A stretch of 64,000 nucleotides of DNA. Origin: CAZAMP01 sp964486455 (GTDB lineage Bacteria; Eisenbacteria; RBG-16-71-46; CAZAMP01). The DNA is taken from positions 1-64,000 of the forward strand of contig CAZAMP010000016.1 in the NCBI GenBank assembly GCA_964486455.1, in the 5' to 3' direction. The notes below the pieces were generated by a model that was given only the letters and a program-made list of their open reading frames with translations, searched no databases and was not told the origin of the DNA. The position numbers and the translations under genes are program-made. This document shows positions 45,439-54,091 of the stretch, piece by piece (position 1 is the stretch's first letter; each line of letters starts with the position of its first letter).

Positions 45439-46072
45439 TTCCGTGCTCGGCCTTGTATTGCAGCCAGTTCCTCTTGAGATGAATAAAGGCGTCGACGTCC
45501 GGCTGGATCAGAAACGGGTTCGTGCTCCGCTCGTCTCCGATCGTTGACGTCGGGCGGACCCCGTAGTCGTGGCCTGGGTACACTTTGACCGGGTCCGGTA
45601 GCGTCATCAGCTTCTGGTGAAGACTCTCGTATTCCTCCCGGGCGTCATCGCCGAACCTGGTTCCGCCGACCTTCCCGACGAACAGCGTGTCCCCGGTAAT
45701 GAGCACGTCATCGATCAAGACGCAGATGCTGTCGGACGTGTGACCCGGAGTATGAATGAATCGCATGGAGAGTGAGCCGAGATCCAGCGTCTGATCGTGC
45801 CCCACGCGGATGTCGGGGTCGCCGGCGGCCGACTCATGGGCCACGAGCTTCGCGCCACTCTCCCGGCAGGCGTCGTCGTTGCCATTCGTGTGATCAGAGT
45901 GTCCGTGCGTGTTCACGACGTATCGGAGCTCCAATCCGTGCCGGCTCACGGCGTCGAGCACGTCCGAGGGATTGAATGCGGGGTCGAATACGGCCGCGAC
46001 TTTGTGTTCAGGGCAGCCGACGAGATATGCGAAGTTGCGATCGCCACCGACGGCGATTTGCTCGAAGATCAT
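45431..46072 (-). CDS. Metallo-beta-lactamase fold hydrolase, ETHE1/glyoxalase II-like
   Basis: A 213-residue protein with the MBL metal motif NTHGHSDHTNGN (HxHxDH) near residue 55-65, then TPGHTSDSICVLI and LITGDTLFVGKVGGTRFGDD, and the late YPGHDYG. The layout, with STIGDERSTNPFL near the end, resembles ETHE1-type persulfide dioxygenases and glyoxalase II enzymes; both bind metal, ETHE1 only one iron. Next to C-S lyase-type genes a role in persulfide or sulfide detoxification is plausible. Start ATG 46072 behind GGGAGAAGG. The rhodanese often fused to such enzymes is absent. Confidence 0.83.
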   Translation of the reverse strand: MIFEQIAVGGDRNFAYLVGCPEHKVAAVFDPAFNPSDVLDAVSRHGLELRYVVNTHGHSDHTNGNDDACRESGAKLVAHESAAGDPDIRVGHDQTLDLGSLSMRFIHTPGHTSDSICVLIDDVLITGDTLFVGKVGGTRFGDDAREEYESLHQKLMTLPDPVKVYPGHDYGVRPTSTIGDERSTNPFLIQPDVDAFIHLKRNWLQYKAEHGIK

Positions 46073-46138
46073 TGCCTTCTCCCACGTAAGAATCCACGCG
46101 TTAAACCGGCGCAAACCCTACCAGATCGGGGTTTGACT

Positions 46139-46168
46139 TTGCGAGAGGTATCCCGGCGGGTGTATTCT
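46139..46168 (+). promoter_or_regulatory. Candidate promoter of the aminotransferase gene
   Basis: TTGCGA (46139-46144) and TATTCT (46163-46168) with an 18-bp spacer, 69 bp before the ATG at 46238. A TTGACT lies just upstream but is too far from the -10. Confidence 0.35.
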
Positions 46169-46237
46169 TGGGTGCTAGATCAATGATGCGCCGACACTGA
46201 GGAACCGTCCGGGTGAATGAAGGGGGGGGAGTGGGTT

Positions 46238-47563
46238 ATGAGCGAAATGCCGGTCCCGTTTGACAGAAGAGCGATCGCCGAGATCGTCGAGAGCCAGAAG
46301 TTCGACGTTCGAACGGCGTCTATTCGCGAGATGAACAACGTCATCAATGCGATCGAGAAGCGCCTCGACGCAAAATTCGTCCGGATGGAATTCGGAGTTC
46401 CCGGTCTCCCCGTGGATGAGATCGCCGTCTCAGCCGAGACCGCCGCGCTCCGCGATAAGCGCGTTGGACACATCTATGCCCCGTTCGAAGGCGTGCCCGA
46501 GCTCAAGGCCGAGGCCGCCCGCTTCGTGAAGCTATACATGGACATCGATGTCCCGCCCGAATGCTGCGTGCCTACCGTTGGTGCCATGCAGGGGTGCTTC
46601 GTGAGCATGGCCCTCGCCGGCCGCGTTCGAAAGCGTCGGGACACGATTCTCTTCCTCGAACCCGGGTTCCCCGTCAACAAGCTGCAGCAACGGTTTCTCG
46701 GTCTCAAGTCCGCGAGGATCGACTTCTATGATCACCGCGGGGAGAAGCTCATCGACGCGATCCGGCAGCGCGTCGCCAAAGGTGACATTTGCGCGCTGAT
46801 TTGGTCGAGTCCGAACAACCCGACCTGGGTCTCGCTGAAGGAGTCCGAACTCGAAGGTATCGGCAAGATCTGCGACGAGAATGATCTCCTGGCGATCGAG
46901 GACCTGGCCTATTTCGGCATGGATACGCGGAAGGACTACTTCACTCCCGGCGTTGCGCCGTTCCAGCCTTCCGTGATGCGCTACACGAAGAGCGCGATCA
47001 CGATCATTTCCAGTTCGAAGATCTTCAGCTACGCGGGACAGCGAATCGCCATCGCGGTCATCGGACGACACCTGATGGATATCCAGGAGCCCGATCTGGT
47101 CGAGCACTACGGGACGTCGTATATCGGCCACGCGTTCATGCACGGTTGCCTCTATCCCATCACGGCGAGCGTGCCGGAGAGCTCACAGCACGGATTGCTC
47201 GCGCTGCTGCGCGCCGTCAACGAGGGGCGGACCGAGCTGTTCGCGCCCGCGAAAGAGTACGCGCGTCGCGCGAAGATCATGAAGAAGTACTTCCTGGCAA
47301 ACGGTTTCGAGTTCGTCTATGACAATGACCTCGGCGAGCCGCTGGCGGATGGTTTCTACTTCACCGTTCGATACCCGGGATTCGACTCCGGGGCGGAGCT
47401 CATCCGAGAGATGATGCACTACGGGATCAGCGCCATCACTCTGGAGACGACCGGCAGTGTCCGCACGGAAGGGCTCAGGGCCTGCGTGTCGCTCACTAGT
47501 GACGAGCAGTTCGGGACACTGGAGTATCGCCTCCGACGTTTTCACGAGGATCACACCCGATAG
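46238..47563 (+). CDS. Class I/II PLP-dependent aminotransferase
   Basis: A 441-residue fold-type I aminotransferase. The PLP lysine is K261 in ISSSKIFSYAGQRIAIAVI, and WSSPNNPTWVSLKESELEGI followed by LLAIEDLAYFGMD gives the cofactor and ring-stacking residues. Its N-terminus (DKRVGHIYAPFEGVPELKAE) fits the aspartate/tyrosine aminotransferase group. The exact substrate cannot be read. ATG 46238 is chosen because a run of eight G followed by AG lies upstream as a ribosome site; ATG 46217 would precede it. Ends 46 bp before the next gene. Confidence 0.85.
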   Translation: MSEMPVPFDRRAIAEIVESQKFDVRTASIREMNNVINAIEKRLDAKFVRMEFGVPGLPVDEIAVSAETAALRDKRVGHIYAPFEGVPELKAEAARFVKLYMDIDVPPECCVPTVGAMQGCFVSMALAGRVRKRRDTILFLEPGFPVNKLQQRFLGLKSARIDFYDHRGEKLIDAIRQRVAKGDICALIWSSPNNPTWVSLKESELEGIGKICDENDLLAIEDLAYFGMDTRKDYFTPGVAPFQPSVMRYTKSAITIISSSKIFSYAGQRIAIAVIGRHLMDIQEPDLVEHYGTSYIGHAFMHGCLYPITASVPESSQHGLLALLRAVNEGRTELFAPAKEYARRAKIMKKYFLANGFEFVYDNDLGEPLADGFYFTVRYPGFDSGAELIREMMHYGISAITLETTGSVRTEGLRACVSLTSDEQFGTLEYRLRRFHEDHTR

Positions 47564-47609
47564 GATCGGACGACGACTCGGCGCCGGGAGTTCGGCTGAG
47601 GAGCACGCG

Positions 47610-50384
47610 ATGCGGATCACCAAGACGCTCTTTCGATGGCTGGGCGCGGGCGCCATGGCTCTGTTCGCCGTCGCCGCGGGCACGAGCGCAGAGCCGGTAT
47701 TCGAAGCGGCGAGACTCATGGAGGTGGACCACGACCTCGAGATCATGACGAGCGCCGATCTGAATCGCGATTCCCTGGCGGACCTCATCGTGGCCGGCAG
47801 TGAGCTGTCGGTCAACTACGGCTTCCAAGCCTACACAAGTGACGGTCGTAGCTTCACCCTCTCCGAGTCTCATTTCGATCTTCCGCCCGTAACGGATATG
47901 GCCGTTGGCGATCTCAACGGGGACGACGATCCTGATCTCGTGATCGCCCATCGCCAGATGGACGTTGTCAGCGTGTTCACCGGTGTCGGAGACGGCACTC
48001 TGTTGCTGGTTGGGCAGTTTCCGGCCGGGGACGGCCCGAATTCCGTCGCGCTCGGTTTCGTCGATGGTGATTCACTCCTCGACGCCGTGGTCGCGAACCA
48101 AGTCGGCGGCACGGTAGGGGTGCTTCTGGGTGTCGGGGACGGCACGTTCGAGTCGCCGGCCTTGTTCGGCTCGTACAGCCTACCCTGGTCCGCGGGCCTC
48201 GGAGACCTGAACGACGACGGAAACGCCGATATCGTCGTGGCCGACTACTGGGGTCGACACCTGCATTTTCTCGCCGGTGATGGTGCCGGGTCGTTCACGC
48301 CGGGTGATTCCACGGCGGTCGAAGGCAAGCCGGTACGGCTCCGCGTGGAAGACCTGGACGGCGACGACCGCTCCGACGTGGCGGTCGTTCTCAACGACGC
48401 CCGTCTGCTCGTCACCTTCGCCGGTGACGGGAGCGGCCTTCCAAGCGAACCCGCCGCGTCCGTGATCACCGGAGGCAGCCCCATGGATGTCGTCTTTGCC
48501 GATCTCGACGGAAACGACGATCTCGATGCGCTGGTAATGAACTCGCAGGCCCGCGAGCTGTCTCTCTACATGGGGACCGGCGGCGGCGGGCTCGATGGAC
48601 CCGAGATGGTCCACACCGTGAGCAAGCCGCATGGTGTGGCCGCGGGCGACTTCGATCACGACGGAACCATCGACGTCGCCGCCAGCATTGAGGGGACGTC
48701 GATCTACGACGAAGGGACGTGGCTCTGGTTCGCCCGGGGCAGGGGGGACGGCACGCTCGAGATCGCGCGCCGGACGTCGATTGGGCGGGGTCCGGTTGGC
48801 GTCGCCGCCGACTTCTTCACCCAAGACGGCATCATCGATCTCGTTGTCGGAACCAACCTGGATACAACACTGGCCGTGTACCATGGTGACGGCACGGGAG
48901 GCTTCACCGAGATTTTCAGCACCCTCACTCCGGGTCGTATAGGGCAACTCGTTGCCCACGATTTCAACGGAGACACCTACGTGGATGTCGCCATTACGCT
49001 CAGGACCCAGAACAGCGTGGCGATCTACGAAGGAACGTCGGACGGCGAGCTCCAGCCCGAGCCGTCCGTCAGCTACCCGACCGAGGTGAGTCCGAGATTG
49101 ATCGCGGCCGCGAAGCTCAACGACGACGACTACATCGACCTCGGCGTAGCGACCTACATTGGAGACGCGGCCGAGATCTTCCTTGGGGATGGCAACGGCA
49201 CCTTCGAACCGATCGGCGGCCCGTTGCCGGTCGGCGATCGTCCGTCGTCGATGGCGTTCGGTGACTTCAACGAGGACGAGATCGAAGACCTCGCCGTCTC
49301 CGCTGAGCTGGACAGCATCGTCGTCGTGCGATTGGGTAACGGGGACGGAACCTTCGCGGGTGCCGTGGAGTTCATGGCCGGCGTTGACCCAACCTCGATG
49401 ACGGTGGTGGACTTCGACCAGGATACGCATCTCGACATCGTGGTCGCGAACCAAAGCATGCTCTACTTCACCGTTCTCAATGGCGACGGTACGGGAGATT
49501 TCGTTCGACAGGTCATTCCGCTCGAGGACCGGTGCAATCGGCTTATCGTGGGTGACGTGGATACCGACGCGATCCTCGACCTCGTGGTGTTCTACCCCAA
49601 CTCGAACCGCGTAGTCGTCTACCCCGGGCTCGCACCGGAGATCTTCGGTGATCCCATGCACTTCGACGGGGACGAAACCCCGTCGCTCGGTTTACTCGCG
49701 GACTTCAACGGCGACACCGCCGACGATCTCGTCGTTCTTCTCAGTCAGCGTCCGATCATGTCCGTCTTCATGTATCCGGACGATCTTGTCCCGGTCGACG
49801 CGGACCAGCTTGCCCTCGTCGCGTTCGATGCCGACGCGGTCGCGGGGCGCGGTGTCTTCTTGAGCTGGGCGCTTCTCGATGCGCGCGACGACGTCACGTT
49901 CTTCATCGACCGCGCGAGACACTCGCGCGGTCCCTGGTCACGAATCGCCGATGGTCTCGGCGCCGATCCGCCCGGCGGATCCCGATACCTGTTTCTGGAT
50001 GAAGCTCCGCTATCCCCCGGCTGGTATCTCTATCGATTGGGGGTCCCACTGGACGACGGAACCGAACATCTGTGGGAGCCGGTCGTGGTTCGCGTGGGCG
50101 CCGCTCCGGCCCGTGACGGGATCGCTTTCCCGAACCCGTTCGGGACCGCGACGTCGATCCCGTTCGATGTCCCGACCGGTGGCGCGGAGGTCCGGATCGA
50201 GATCTTCGATGCGGGCGGACGCCGCGTGGCCACCTTGACCGATGAGCGCTATTCGAGCGGCCGTCACACGCTCATGTGGAGCGGCCTGGATTCCCGCGGC
50301 CGGGAGCTTCCGTCTGGGTTCTACTTCCTCAAGCTCTTGCTGAACGAGCGCGAGATCACGCGGCCGCTGACCCTCATACGCTGA
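47610..50384 (+). CDS. Exported FG-GAP/VCBS-repeat protein with FlgD-like C-terminal module
   Basis: A 924-residue secreted protein: signal peptide (LFRWLGAGAMALFAVAAGTS), then from about 40 to 760 repeated DLNGDD.PDLVIA-type units (e.g. AVGDLNGDDDPDLVIAH, GDLNDDGNADIVVADYWG), the calcium-binding FG-GAP/VCBS beta-propeller, and a FlgD-type tail (FPNPFGTATSIPFDVP, MWSGLDSRGREL, PSGFYFLKLLL). Aspartates in the DxDxDG-like loops suggest calcium. ATG 47610 with GAGGAG upstream. Probably adhesive or structural at the surface. A weak hairpin follows the gene. Confidence 0.88.
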   Translation: MRITKTLFRWLGAGAMALFAVAAGTSAEPVFEAARLMEVDHDLEIMTSADLNRDSLADLIVAGSELSVNYGFQAYTSDGRSFTLSESHFDLPPVTDMAVGDLNGDDDPDLVIAHRQMDVVSVFTGVGDGTLLLVGQFPAGDGPNSVALGFVDGDSLLDAVVANQVGGTVGVLLGVGDGTFESPALFGSYSLPWSAGLGDLNDDGNADIVVADYWGRHLHFLAGDGAGSFTPGDSTAVEGKPVRLRVEDLDGDDRSDVAVVLNDARLLVTFAGDGSGLPSEPAASVITGGSPMDVVFADLDGNDDLDALVMNSQARELSLYMGTGGGGLDGPEMVHTVSKPHGVAAGDFDHDGTIDVAASIEGTSIYDEGTWLWFARGRGDGTLEIARRTSIGRGPVGVAADFFTQDGIIDLVVGTNLDTTLAVYHGDGTGGFTEIFSTLTPGRIGQLVAHDFNGDTYVDVAITLRTQNSVAIYEGTSDGELQPEPSVSYPTEVSPRLIAAAKLNDDDYIDLGVATYIGDAAEIFLGDGNGTFEPIGGPLPVGDRPSSMAFGDFNEDEIEDLAVSAELDSIVVVRLGNGDGTFAGAVEFMAGVDPTSMTVVDFDQDTHLDIVVANQSMLYFTVLNGDGTGDFVRQVIPLEDRCNRLIVGDVDTDAILDLVVFYPNSNRVVVYPGLAPEIFGDPMHFDGDETPSLGLLADFNGDTADDLVVLLSQRPIMSVFMYPDDLVPVDADQLALVAFDADAVAGRGVFLSWALLDARDDVTFFIDRARHSRGPWSRIADGLGADPPGGSRYLFLDEAPLSPGWYLYRLGVPLDDGTEHLWEPVVVRVGAAPARDGIAFPNPFGTATSIPFDVPTGGAEVRIEIFDAGGRRVATLTDERYSSGRHTLMWSGLDSRGRELPSGFYFLKLLLNEREITRPLTLIR

Positions 50385-50386
50385 TC

Positions 50387-50405
50387 ACGGTTCGTCATGA
50401 ACCGT
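50387..50405 (+). terminator. Weak hairpin terminator
   Basis: ACGGTTC-GTCAT-GAACCGT forms a 7-bp stem with a 5-base loop just after the VCBS-protein stop, followed by CTTTCC. It is short and the T-tract poor, and it lies 17 bp before the next start codon. Confidence 0.4.
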
Positions 50406-50422
50406 CTTTCCAGGAGAGATTG

Positions 50423-51640
50423 ATGCGGGAGTTCCGCCAGGCCACCGAGGCCGACCTCGACAATCTCGTCGCCGTCGCAATGGGCTCGTTTCCCGTCCCC
50501 GACAGGTCGGCCGAGATCTACCGACGTTGGATCTCGGAGAGCGTTTGGGCGGACTGGGACGATATATGGATCGTCGAGGAAGACGGCGAGCACGTCGCGC
50601 AAGCGTTCCTCTATCCGTTCACGATGCACGCGTGGGGATCGTTGTGGCGAACCGGGGGATTGGGAGGAGTCGCGGTCCGGCACGATGCCCGTCGTCGGGG
50701 ATTGGCGCGTGACCTTGTTCAGCGGTGCCAGAGCATATGCGTCGAGAAGGGGTGGCCCTGGATGACGCTCTATCCGTTCCGGGTCGACTACTACCGGACA
50801 CTCGGCTGGGGGCTCGTTGAGAGCCGAGATCAGTTTCGTGTCAGGTCGCATACGATTCCTCGCGATCCGGGCGCGGCGCGTGTCCGGATTGTGAATCTCG
50901 ACGCGCTGGACGAGCTTCATCCCGTCTATGAAGCGTTCGCCGCCAGGCGCAACGGATTCCTCCAGCGTGACCCGACGAGCTGGCGCCGTCGGTTGGACCG
51001 TCAGCCGCCGTTTCTGGCCGCCTACGAAGGTCCGAACGGGGTGGAGGGGTACATCGTCTATACGATCGAAGCGCTGCCGCAGGATCACGAGTCACAGAAG
51101 CTCTTGATCGAGGAGCTGGTGTGGATGAGCGATCCGGCGTTTCGTGGACTCTGGGGTTTCGTGGCGTCGATGTCCGATCAGATCGCCGAGGTCGCGTATA
51201 CGGCGAGGGAGAACGACGGGTTTTTGCATCTGGTTTCCGATCCGCGGGTGCCCGGCGGCCGGCCGATCATGGGGCCGATTTGCGAGCTTTCACGGCGGTG
51301 CGGCGGTCTCATGGCGAAGGTTCTGAACAACCGCGCTGTGATCGAAGGGCGTCGCTTCGCCCATGGAACAGGACGGCTGCGGGTGCGTGTCACCGATCCG
51401 CTGACGGACACCGCCGACTCGTTTGCGTTGACTATCGAGGACGGCCGGGGCCAGTTCGAGGATGACGCCGAATGTCCCGAAACGCTCACCGCGGACAGCG
51501 GAACATGGGCCCAGCTGCTCTGCGGCGCGATCTCATTGAAGACAGCGCGACGGCTGGGACGTGTCGAGGGAACGATCAACATCCCGCATTGGGAGACTCT
51601 GCTCGCGACCGGGACGTGGTCTATCTTCGAAGGTTTCTAG
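50423..51640 (+). CDS. Eis-like GNAT acetyltransferase with SCP2-like C-terminal domain
   Basis: A 405-residue protein with the two-GNAT plus SCP2 architecture of the Eis family. The first GNAT domain has the CoA motif GGVAVRHDARRRGLARDLVQ near residue 90-105 and PWMTLYPFRVDYYRTLGWGL. The last about 100 residues (FALTIEDGRGQFEDDAECPE) have the sterol-carrier-like fold that closes the active site and supplies the C-terminal carboxylate; here the protein ends in TWSIFEGF, with a terminal Phe as in Eis proteins. Family members acetylate amines such as aminoglycosides or protein lysines. ATG 50423 follows AGGAGAG. Confidence 0.85.
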   Translation: MREFRQATEADLDNLVAVAMGSFPVPDRSAEIYRRWISESVWADWDDIWIVEEDGEHVAQAFLYPFTMHAWGSLWRTGGLGGVAVRHDARRRGLARDLVQRCQSICVEKGWPWMTLYPFRVDYYRTLGWGLVESRDQFRVRSHTIPRDPGAARVRIVNLDALDELHPVYEAFAARRNGFLQRDPTSWRRRLDRQPPFLAAYEGPNGVEGYIVYTIEALPQDHESQKLLIEELVWMSDPAFRGLWGFVASMSDQIAEVAYTARENDGFLHLVSDPRVPGGRPIMGPICELSRRCGGLMAKVLNNRAVIEGRRFAHGTGRLRVRVTDPLTDTADSFALTIEDGRGQFEDDAECPETLTADSGTWAQLLCGAISLKTARRLGRVEGTINIPHWETLLATGTWSIFEGF

Positions 51641-51652
51641 CGTGCGTGCCGC

Positions 51653-51681
51653 GCGCCCGGGAGACGGATGCCCCCGGGCGC
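51653..51681. terminator. GC-rich hairpin between convergent genes
   Basis: GCGCCCGGG (51653-51661) and CCCGGGCGC (51673-51681) form a 9-bp stem with an 11-base loop between the convergent Eis-like and DUF4252 genes. No T-tract, so terminator-like. Confidence 0.5.
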
Positions 51682-51694
51682 CGGATGGATCGCT

Positions 51695-52294
51695 CTAGTC
51701 TTCGTCCTCGACGGAGATGTCCGTTTTGCCGTCGCCGTCGAAGTCGATGTCGAGATGCTCGCCGATCCCCTCGAGGGCGTCCAGCTTGCCGATGTCACTG
51801 AGATCGAACTGACCGACGACGTTGACGAAAACCGCCTCGTCGTCATCAGCATCCAATGCCACCACGACCAGGCCCGCCATCTTTGTCTCACTCTCATCAT
51901 TCTCTTCGGTCTTCGCGTAGACGTGGACACGACTGTCCTGGGCCTTGATCTCTACCATGCGAGCCCAATCCATCTTCTCGAGCTCGCCGGTGATGTTGTC
52001 GGCGCGGGCCTCCAGGTCATCGGCCCTTTCCGGCTCGAACGAGAACACGTGAACCCGAACGAGCTCGAGGCCGTCGAGCAGATCGTTCAACTCGGGGTCA
52101 TCCGTCTTGAAGCCGGCGAGCGCGGCAAGCAGCGGCCGCTCGAGATTGATCTCGACGACCTCCTCGCCGCTGGCGAACTCGGAAATGTCGCCGAAGTCGA
52201 AGTACCCCGGCCTGTCCTCGATGTCGGTCTTCGCGACCGCGCCGGCCAACGGCAAGGCGAGGAGCGCAATCATGAGTACAGCAGCGCGCTTCAT
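51695..52294 (-). CDS. DUF4252-like exported protein
   Basis: A 199-residue exported protein (signal peptide AAVLMIALLALPLAGAVA). The body matches the DUF4252 family in style: EEVVEINLERPLLAALAGF, then LVRVHVFSFEPERADD and MAGLVVVALDADDDEAVFV. The tail is very acidic with a DFDGDGKTDISV stretch resembling a calcium loop. DUF4252 genes often sit behind ECF sigma and anti-sigma genes, as here; its start overlaps the anti-sigma stop (ATGA). It may be a target or feedback element of the sigma system. Confidence 0.8.
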   Translation of the reverse strand: MKRAAVLMIALLALPLAGAVAKTDIEDRPGYFDFGDISEFASGEEVVEINLERPLLAALAGFKTDDPELNDLLDGLELVRVHVFSFEPERADDLEARADNITGELEKMDWARMVEIKAQDSRVHVYAKTEENDESETKMAGLVVVALDADDDEAVFVNVVGQFDLSDIGKLDALEGIGEHLDIDFDGDGKTDISVEDED

Positions 52295-53034
52295 GTTCGG
52301 TTCCTTTCGAATAGTGGGTCCACGGTGTGTGAGCCCGGTCTGTCCGTGAACGGAATCAATGACTTTGAAGGTGAGTCGGTCTCACCAGTTTCGGACGATT
52401 CCCCGTTCGGGTCACCGAGAAGCCCTCGGCGGACGCCGTCGGCCGTGGGGGCCGTCACGTGTTCGCGAATACCCTTGCCGGCGAGTCGCGCCGATCGTCC
52501 CATGGCTTCCATGACAATCGAGAAGGCGAGCCTGGCGTCGCCGGCGGCCTTCTGGGCCTGCACGAGGTCGAGCTCGATCGCCATGGACTCCGCGACGTCG
52601 CCGTCGGCCGTGGTGCGGTTGACCAGATCGCCTCCGGGTTCGCCGTCGCCGGGCGGGCCGATGATGAGCGCTAGAAGCACGACCGCCGCGGCGCTGAGGG
52701 CACCGACCGCGATGCGCGCGGGCACCGGATGCGTCAACACGCGACGGAGTCGCTCCATCCATCCGACTTCGCTCGCGGGCATGACGGCCGGTTCGGCTTC
52801 GGCATCCACGGCCGCGTGGATTCGGTCGACGACACTGTCAGGGCACTTCGGCGCATCGAGATCCGCGAACAGCCGATGGACCGTCTGTGCGTCCTCGTAG
52901 GCGGCGGCGCACGCGGTGCACGTCGAAACGTGTGCCTCGAAGCGTCCGCGCTCGGACTCCGCGAGCCGCCCGCGGAGCGCCGCATCAATCCACGTCTGGA
53001 TTCGTTCGCATTCGGTTTCGTGCGTGCGGTTCAT
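52291..53034 (-). CDS. Anti-sigma factor with zinc-finger (zf-HC2) domain
   Basis: A 247-residue membrane-anchored anti-sigma factor. Residues about 9-50 hold the HxxxCxxC zinc motif (FEAHVSTCTACAAAYEDAQT) of the anti-sigma domain that binds region 4 and 2 of an ECF sigma factor. One helix near 140-160 (IAVGALSAAAVVLLALIIGP) places the rest outside the membrane. It lies 10 bp after the sigma gene and overlaps DUF4252 by 4 bp, so all three are one operon. The extracytoplasmic trigger is unknown. Confidence 0.9.
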   Translation of the reverse strand: MNRTHETECERIQTWIDAALRGRLAESERGRFEAHVSTCTACAAAYEDAQTVHRLFADLDAPKCPDSVVDRIHAAVDAEAEPAVMPASEVGWMERLRRVLTHPVPARIAVGALSAAAVVLLALIIGPPGDGEPGGDLVNRTTADGDVAESMAIELDLVQAQKAAGDARLAFSIVMEAMGRSARLAGKGIREHVTAPTADGVRRGLLGDPNGESSETGETDSPSKSLIPFTDRPGSHTVDPLFERNRT

Positions 53035-53044
53035 CTATCGACTC

Positions 53045-53599
53045 TCATTCCGTCGTGAGCTGCGCGCGAAGCTCTCGCCTCGCGCGATGAAGCGTGACCT
53101 TGAGCGCACTCATCGAGATGCCGAGGATACCGGCGATCTCGTCATAGGGGAGATCGTAGATCTCGCGAAGCACAAGTGCCGATCGTCTCGACTCGTTCAG
53201 CTTTGTCATCAGCGCCATGATCTCCCGTAGCTCCAGTCGTTTCTCGATCCTGAGCGCTCCGTCGCCGCCGTCGGTGACATCGAACGGTAGTTCCTCGCCG
53301 GTCCCCCGCTGATCTTCCGCCCGTCCGCCGACGGGGGGCGGGCTATCGGAGAGGTGAACCGTGGTGCGCCGCCGCACCTTGCGACGCCGGAGCACGTCCA
53401 TGCAGGCGTTTCGGCACGTGCGGATCAGCCAGGCCCTTCGGGCCCTCTCGGCTACCGCGCCGCCGTGCCGCCAGAAGGCGACGAACACGTCCTGCGTCAC
53501 GTCCTCGGCATCTGCTTCATTTCCAAGAATATAGAGCGCATACCCGTACACGGGATCCTTGTATTCTCGGAGCGCGTCGGCGAAACTGTTGGGGTTCAT
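53045..53599 (-). CDS. ECF-family RNA polymerase sigma factor
   Basis: A 184-residue ECF sigma-70 factor. Region 2 is visible in YGYALYILGNEADAEDVTQD with VFVAFWRHG, and RAWLIRTCRNACMDVLRRRK follows. Region 4 is at the end (LREIYDLPYDEIAGILGISM, then SALKVTLHRARRELRAQ). The two are joined by an acidic linker. ATG 53599 (GGAG upstream) is preferred to the ATG at 53890, which would add residues not seen in this family. First gene of the sigma/anti-sigma/DUF4252 operon; its own target promoters cannot be inferred. Confidence 0.93.
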   Translation of the reverse strand: MNPNSFADALREYKDPVYGYALYILGNEADAEDVTQDVFVAFWRHGGAVAERARRAWLIRTCRNACMDVLRRRKVRRRTTVHLSDSPPPVGGRAEDQRGTGEELPFDVTDGGDGALRIEKRLELREIMALMTKLNESRRSALVLREIYDLPYDEIAGILGISMSALKVTLHRARRELRAQLTTE

Positions 53600-53758
53600 A
53601 ATTCTCCAACCAACGACTGATTCAAGAACGCGCGGGGCAGTCGGTTTGTTACAGGGCCCCTGCGAATCTTGCATGATCCGGGTCCGGGTGGCCATCTGCG
53701 TTTGCCGATCCGGTCGACCATCAATACGGAACCGGTGGGGGGTGTGGTTCAGCGGTCC

Positions 53759-54091
53759 ATGAATTTCTTCTTCTTTGTCTTCGCCGGTACCCGCGTCAAG
53801 TATGAGACGCTGTCGGAAGGGCATTTCCACTGCCCGCACTGCGGGACGACCCGCGCGTATCAGCGCGCCCTGGCGGCCAGCTATATTCATCTGTTCTGGA
53901 TCCCGCTGATCCGTCTGAAGGAGCTCGGGGAAGTCCTCCGGTGCAGGACGTGTGGCGGTTCGTTTGCTTCAGAAGAGCCCGGCGGGGTCTCGGGACGGGC
54001 GGCGGATCGCTGGACGTGTGAGCGATGCGGCAACGTCAATCCGCCCGGCGAGATCGGTTGTCTGAAATGCGGGAAGGGGAGGTCCGCCTGA
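53759..54091 (+). CDS. Zinc-ribbon protein with RanBP2-type zinc finger
   Basis: A 110-residue protein with two zinc sites. The first has HFHCPHCGTTRAYQRALAAS and VLRCRTCGGSFASEE (CxxC plus CxxC), with a hydrophobic stretch SYIHLFWIPLIRL between them that may be membrane-proximal. The second, near the C-terminus, is DRWTCERCGNVNPPGEIGC followed by LKCGK, which fits the RanBP2 finger (WxCxxC..N..CxxC). Its end overlaps the next gene (TGATG), implying coupling with the alkyltransferase-like protein. Role unknown. Confidence 0.78.
   Translation: MNFFFFVFAGTRVKYETLSEGHFHCPHCGTTRAYQRALAASYIHLFWIPLIRLKELGEVLRCRTCGGSFASEEPGGVSGRAADRWTCERCGNVNPPGEIGCLKCGKGRSA

Noticed and set aside
48180..49661. 493-codon frame antisense to the VCBS-repeat protein
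   Set aside because: Its repeats are only the reverse complement of the VCBS units.
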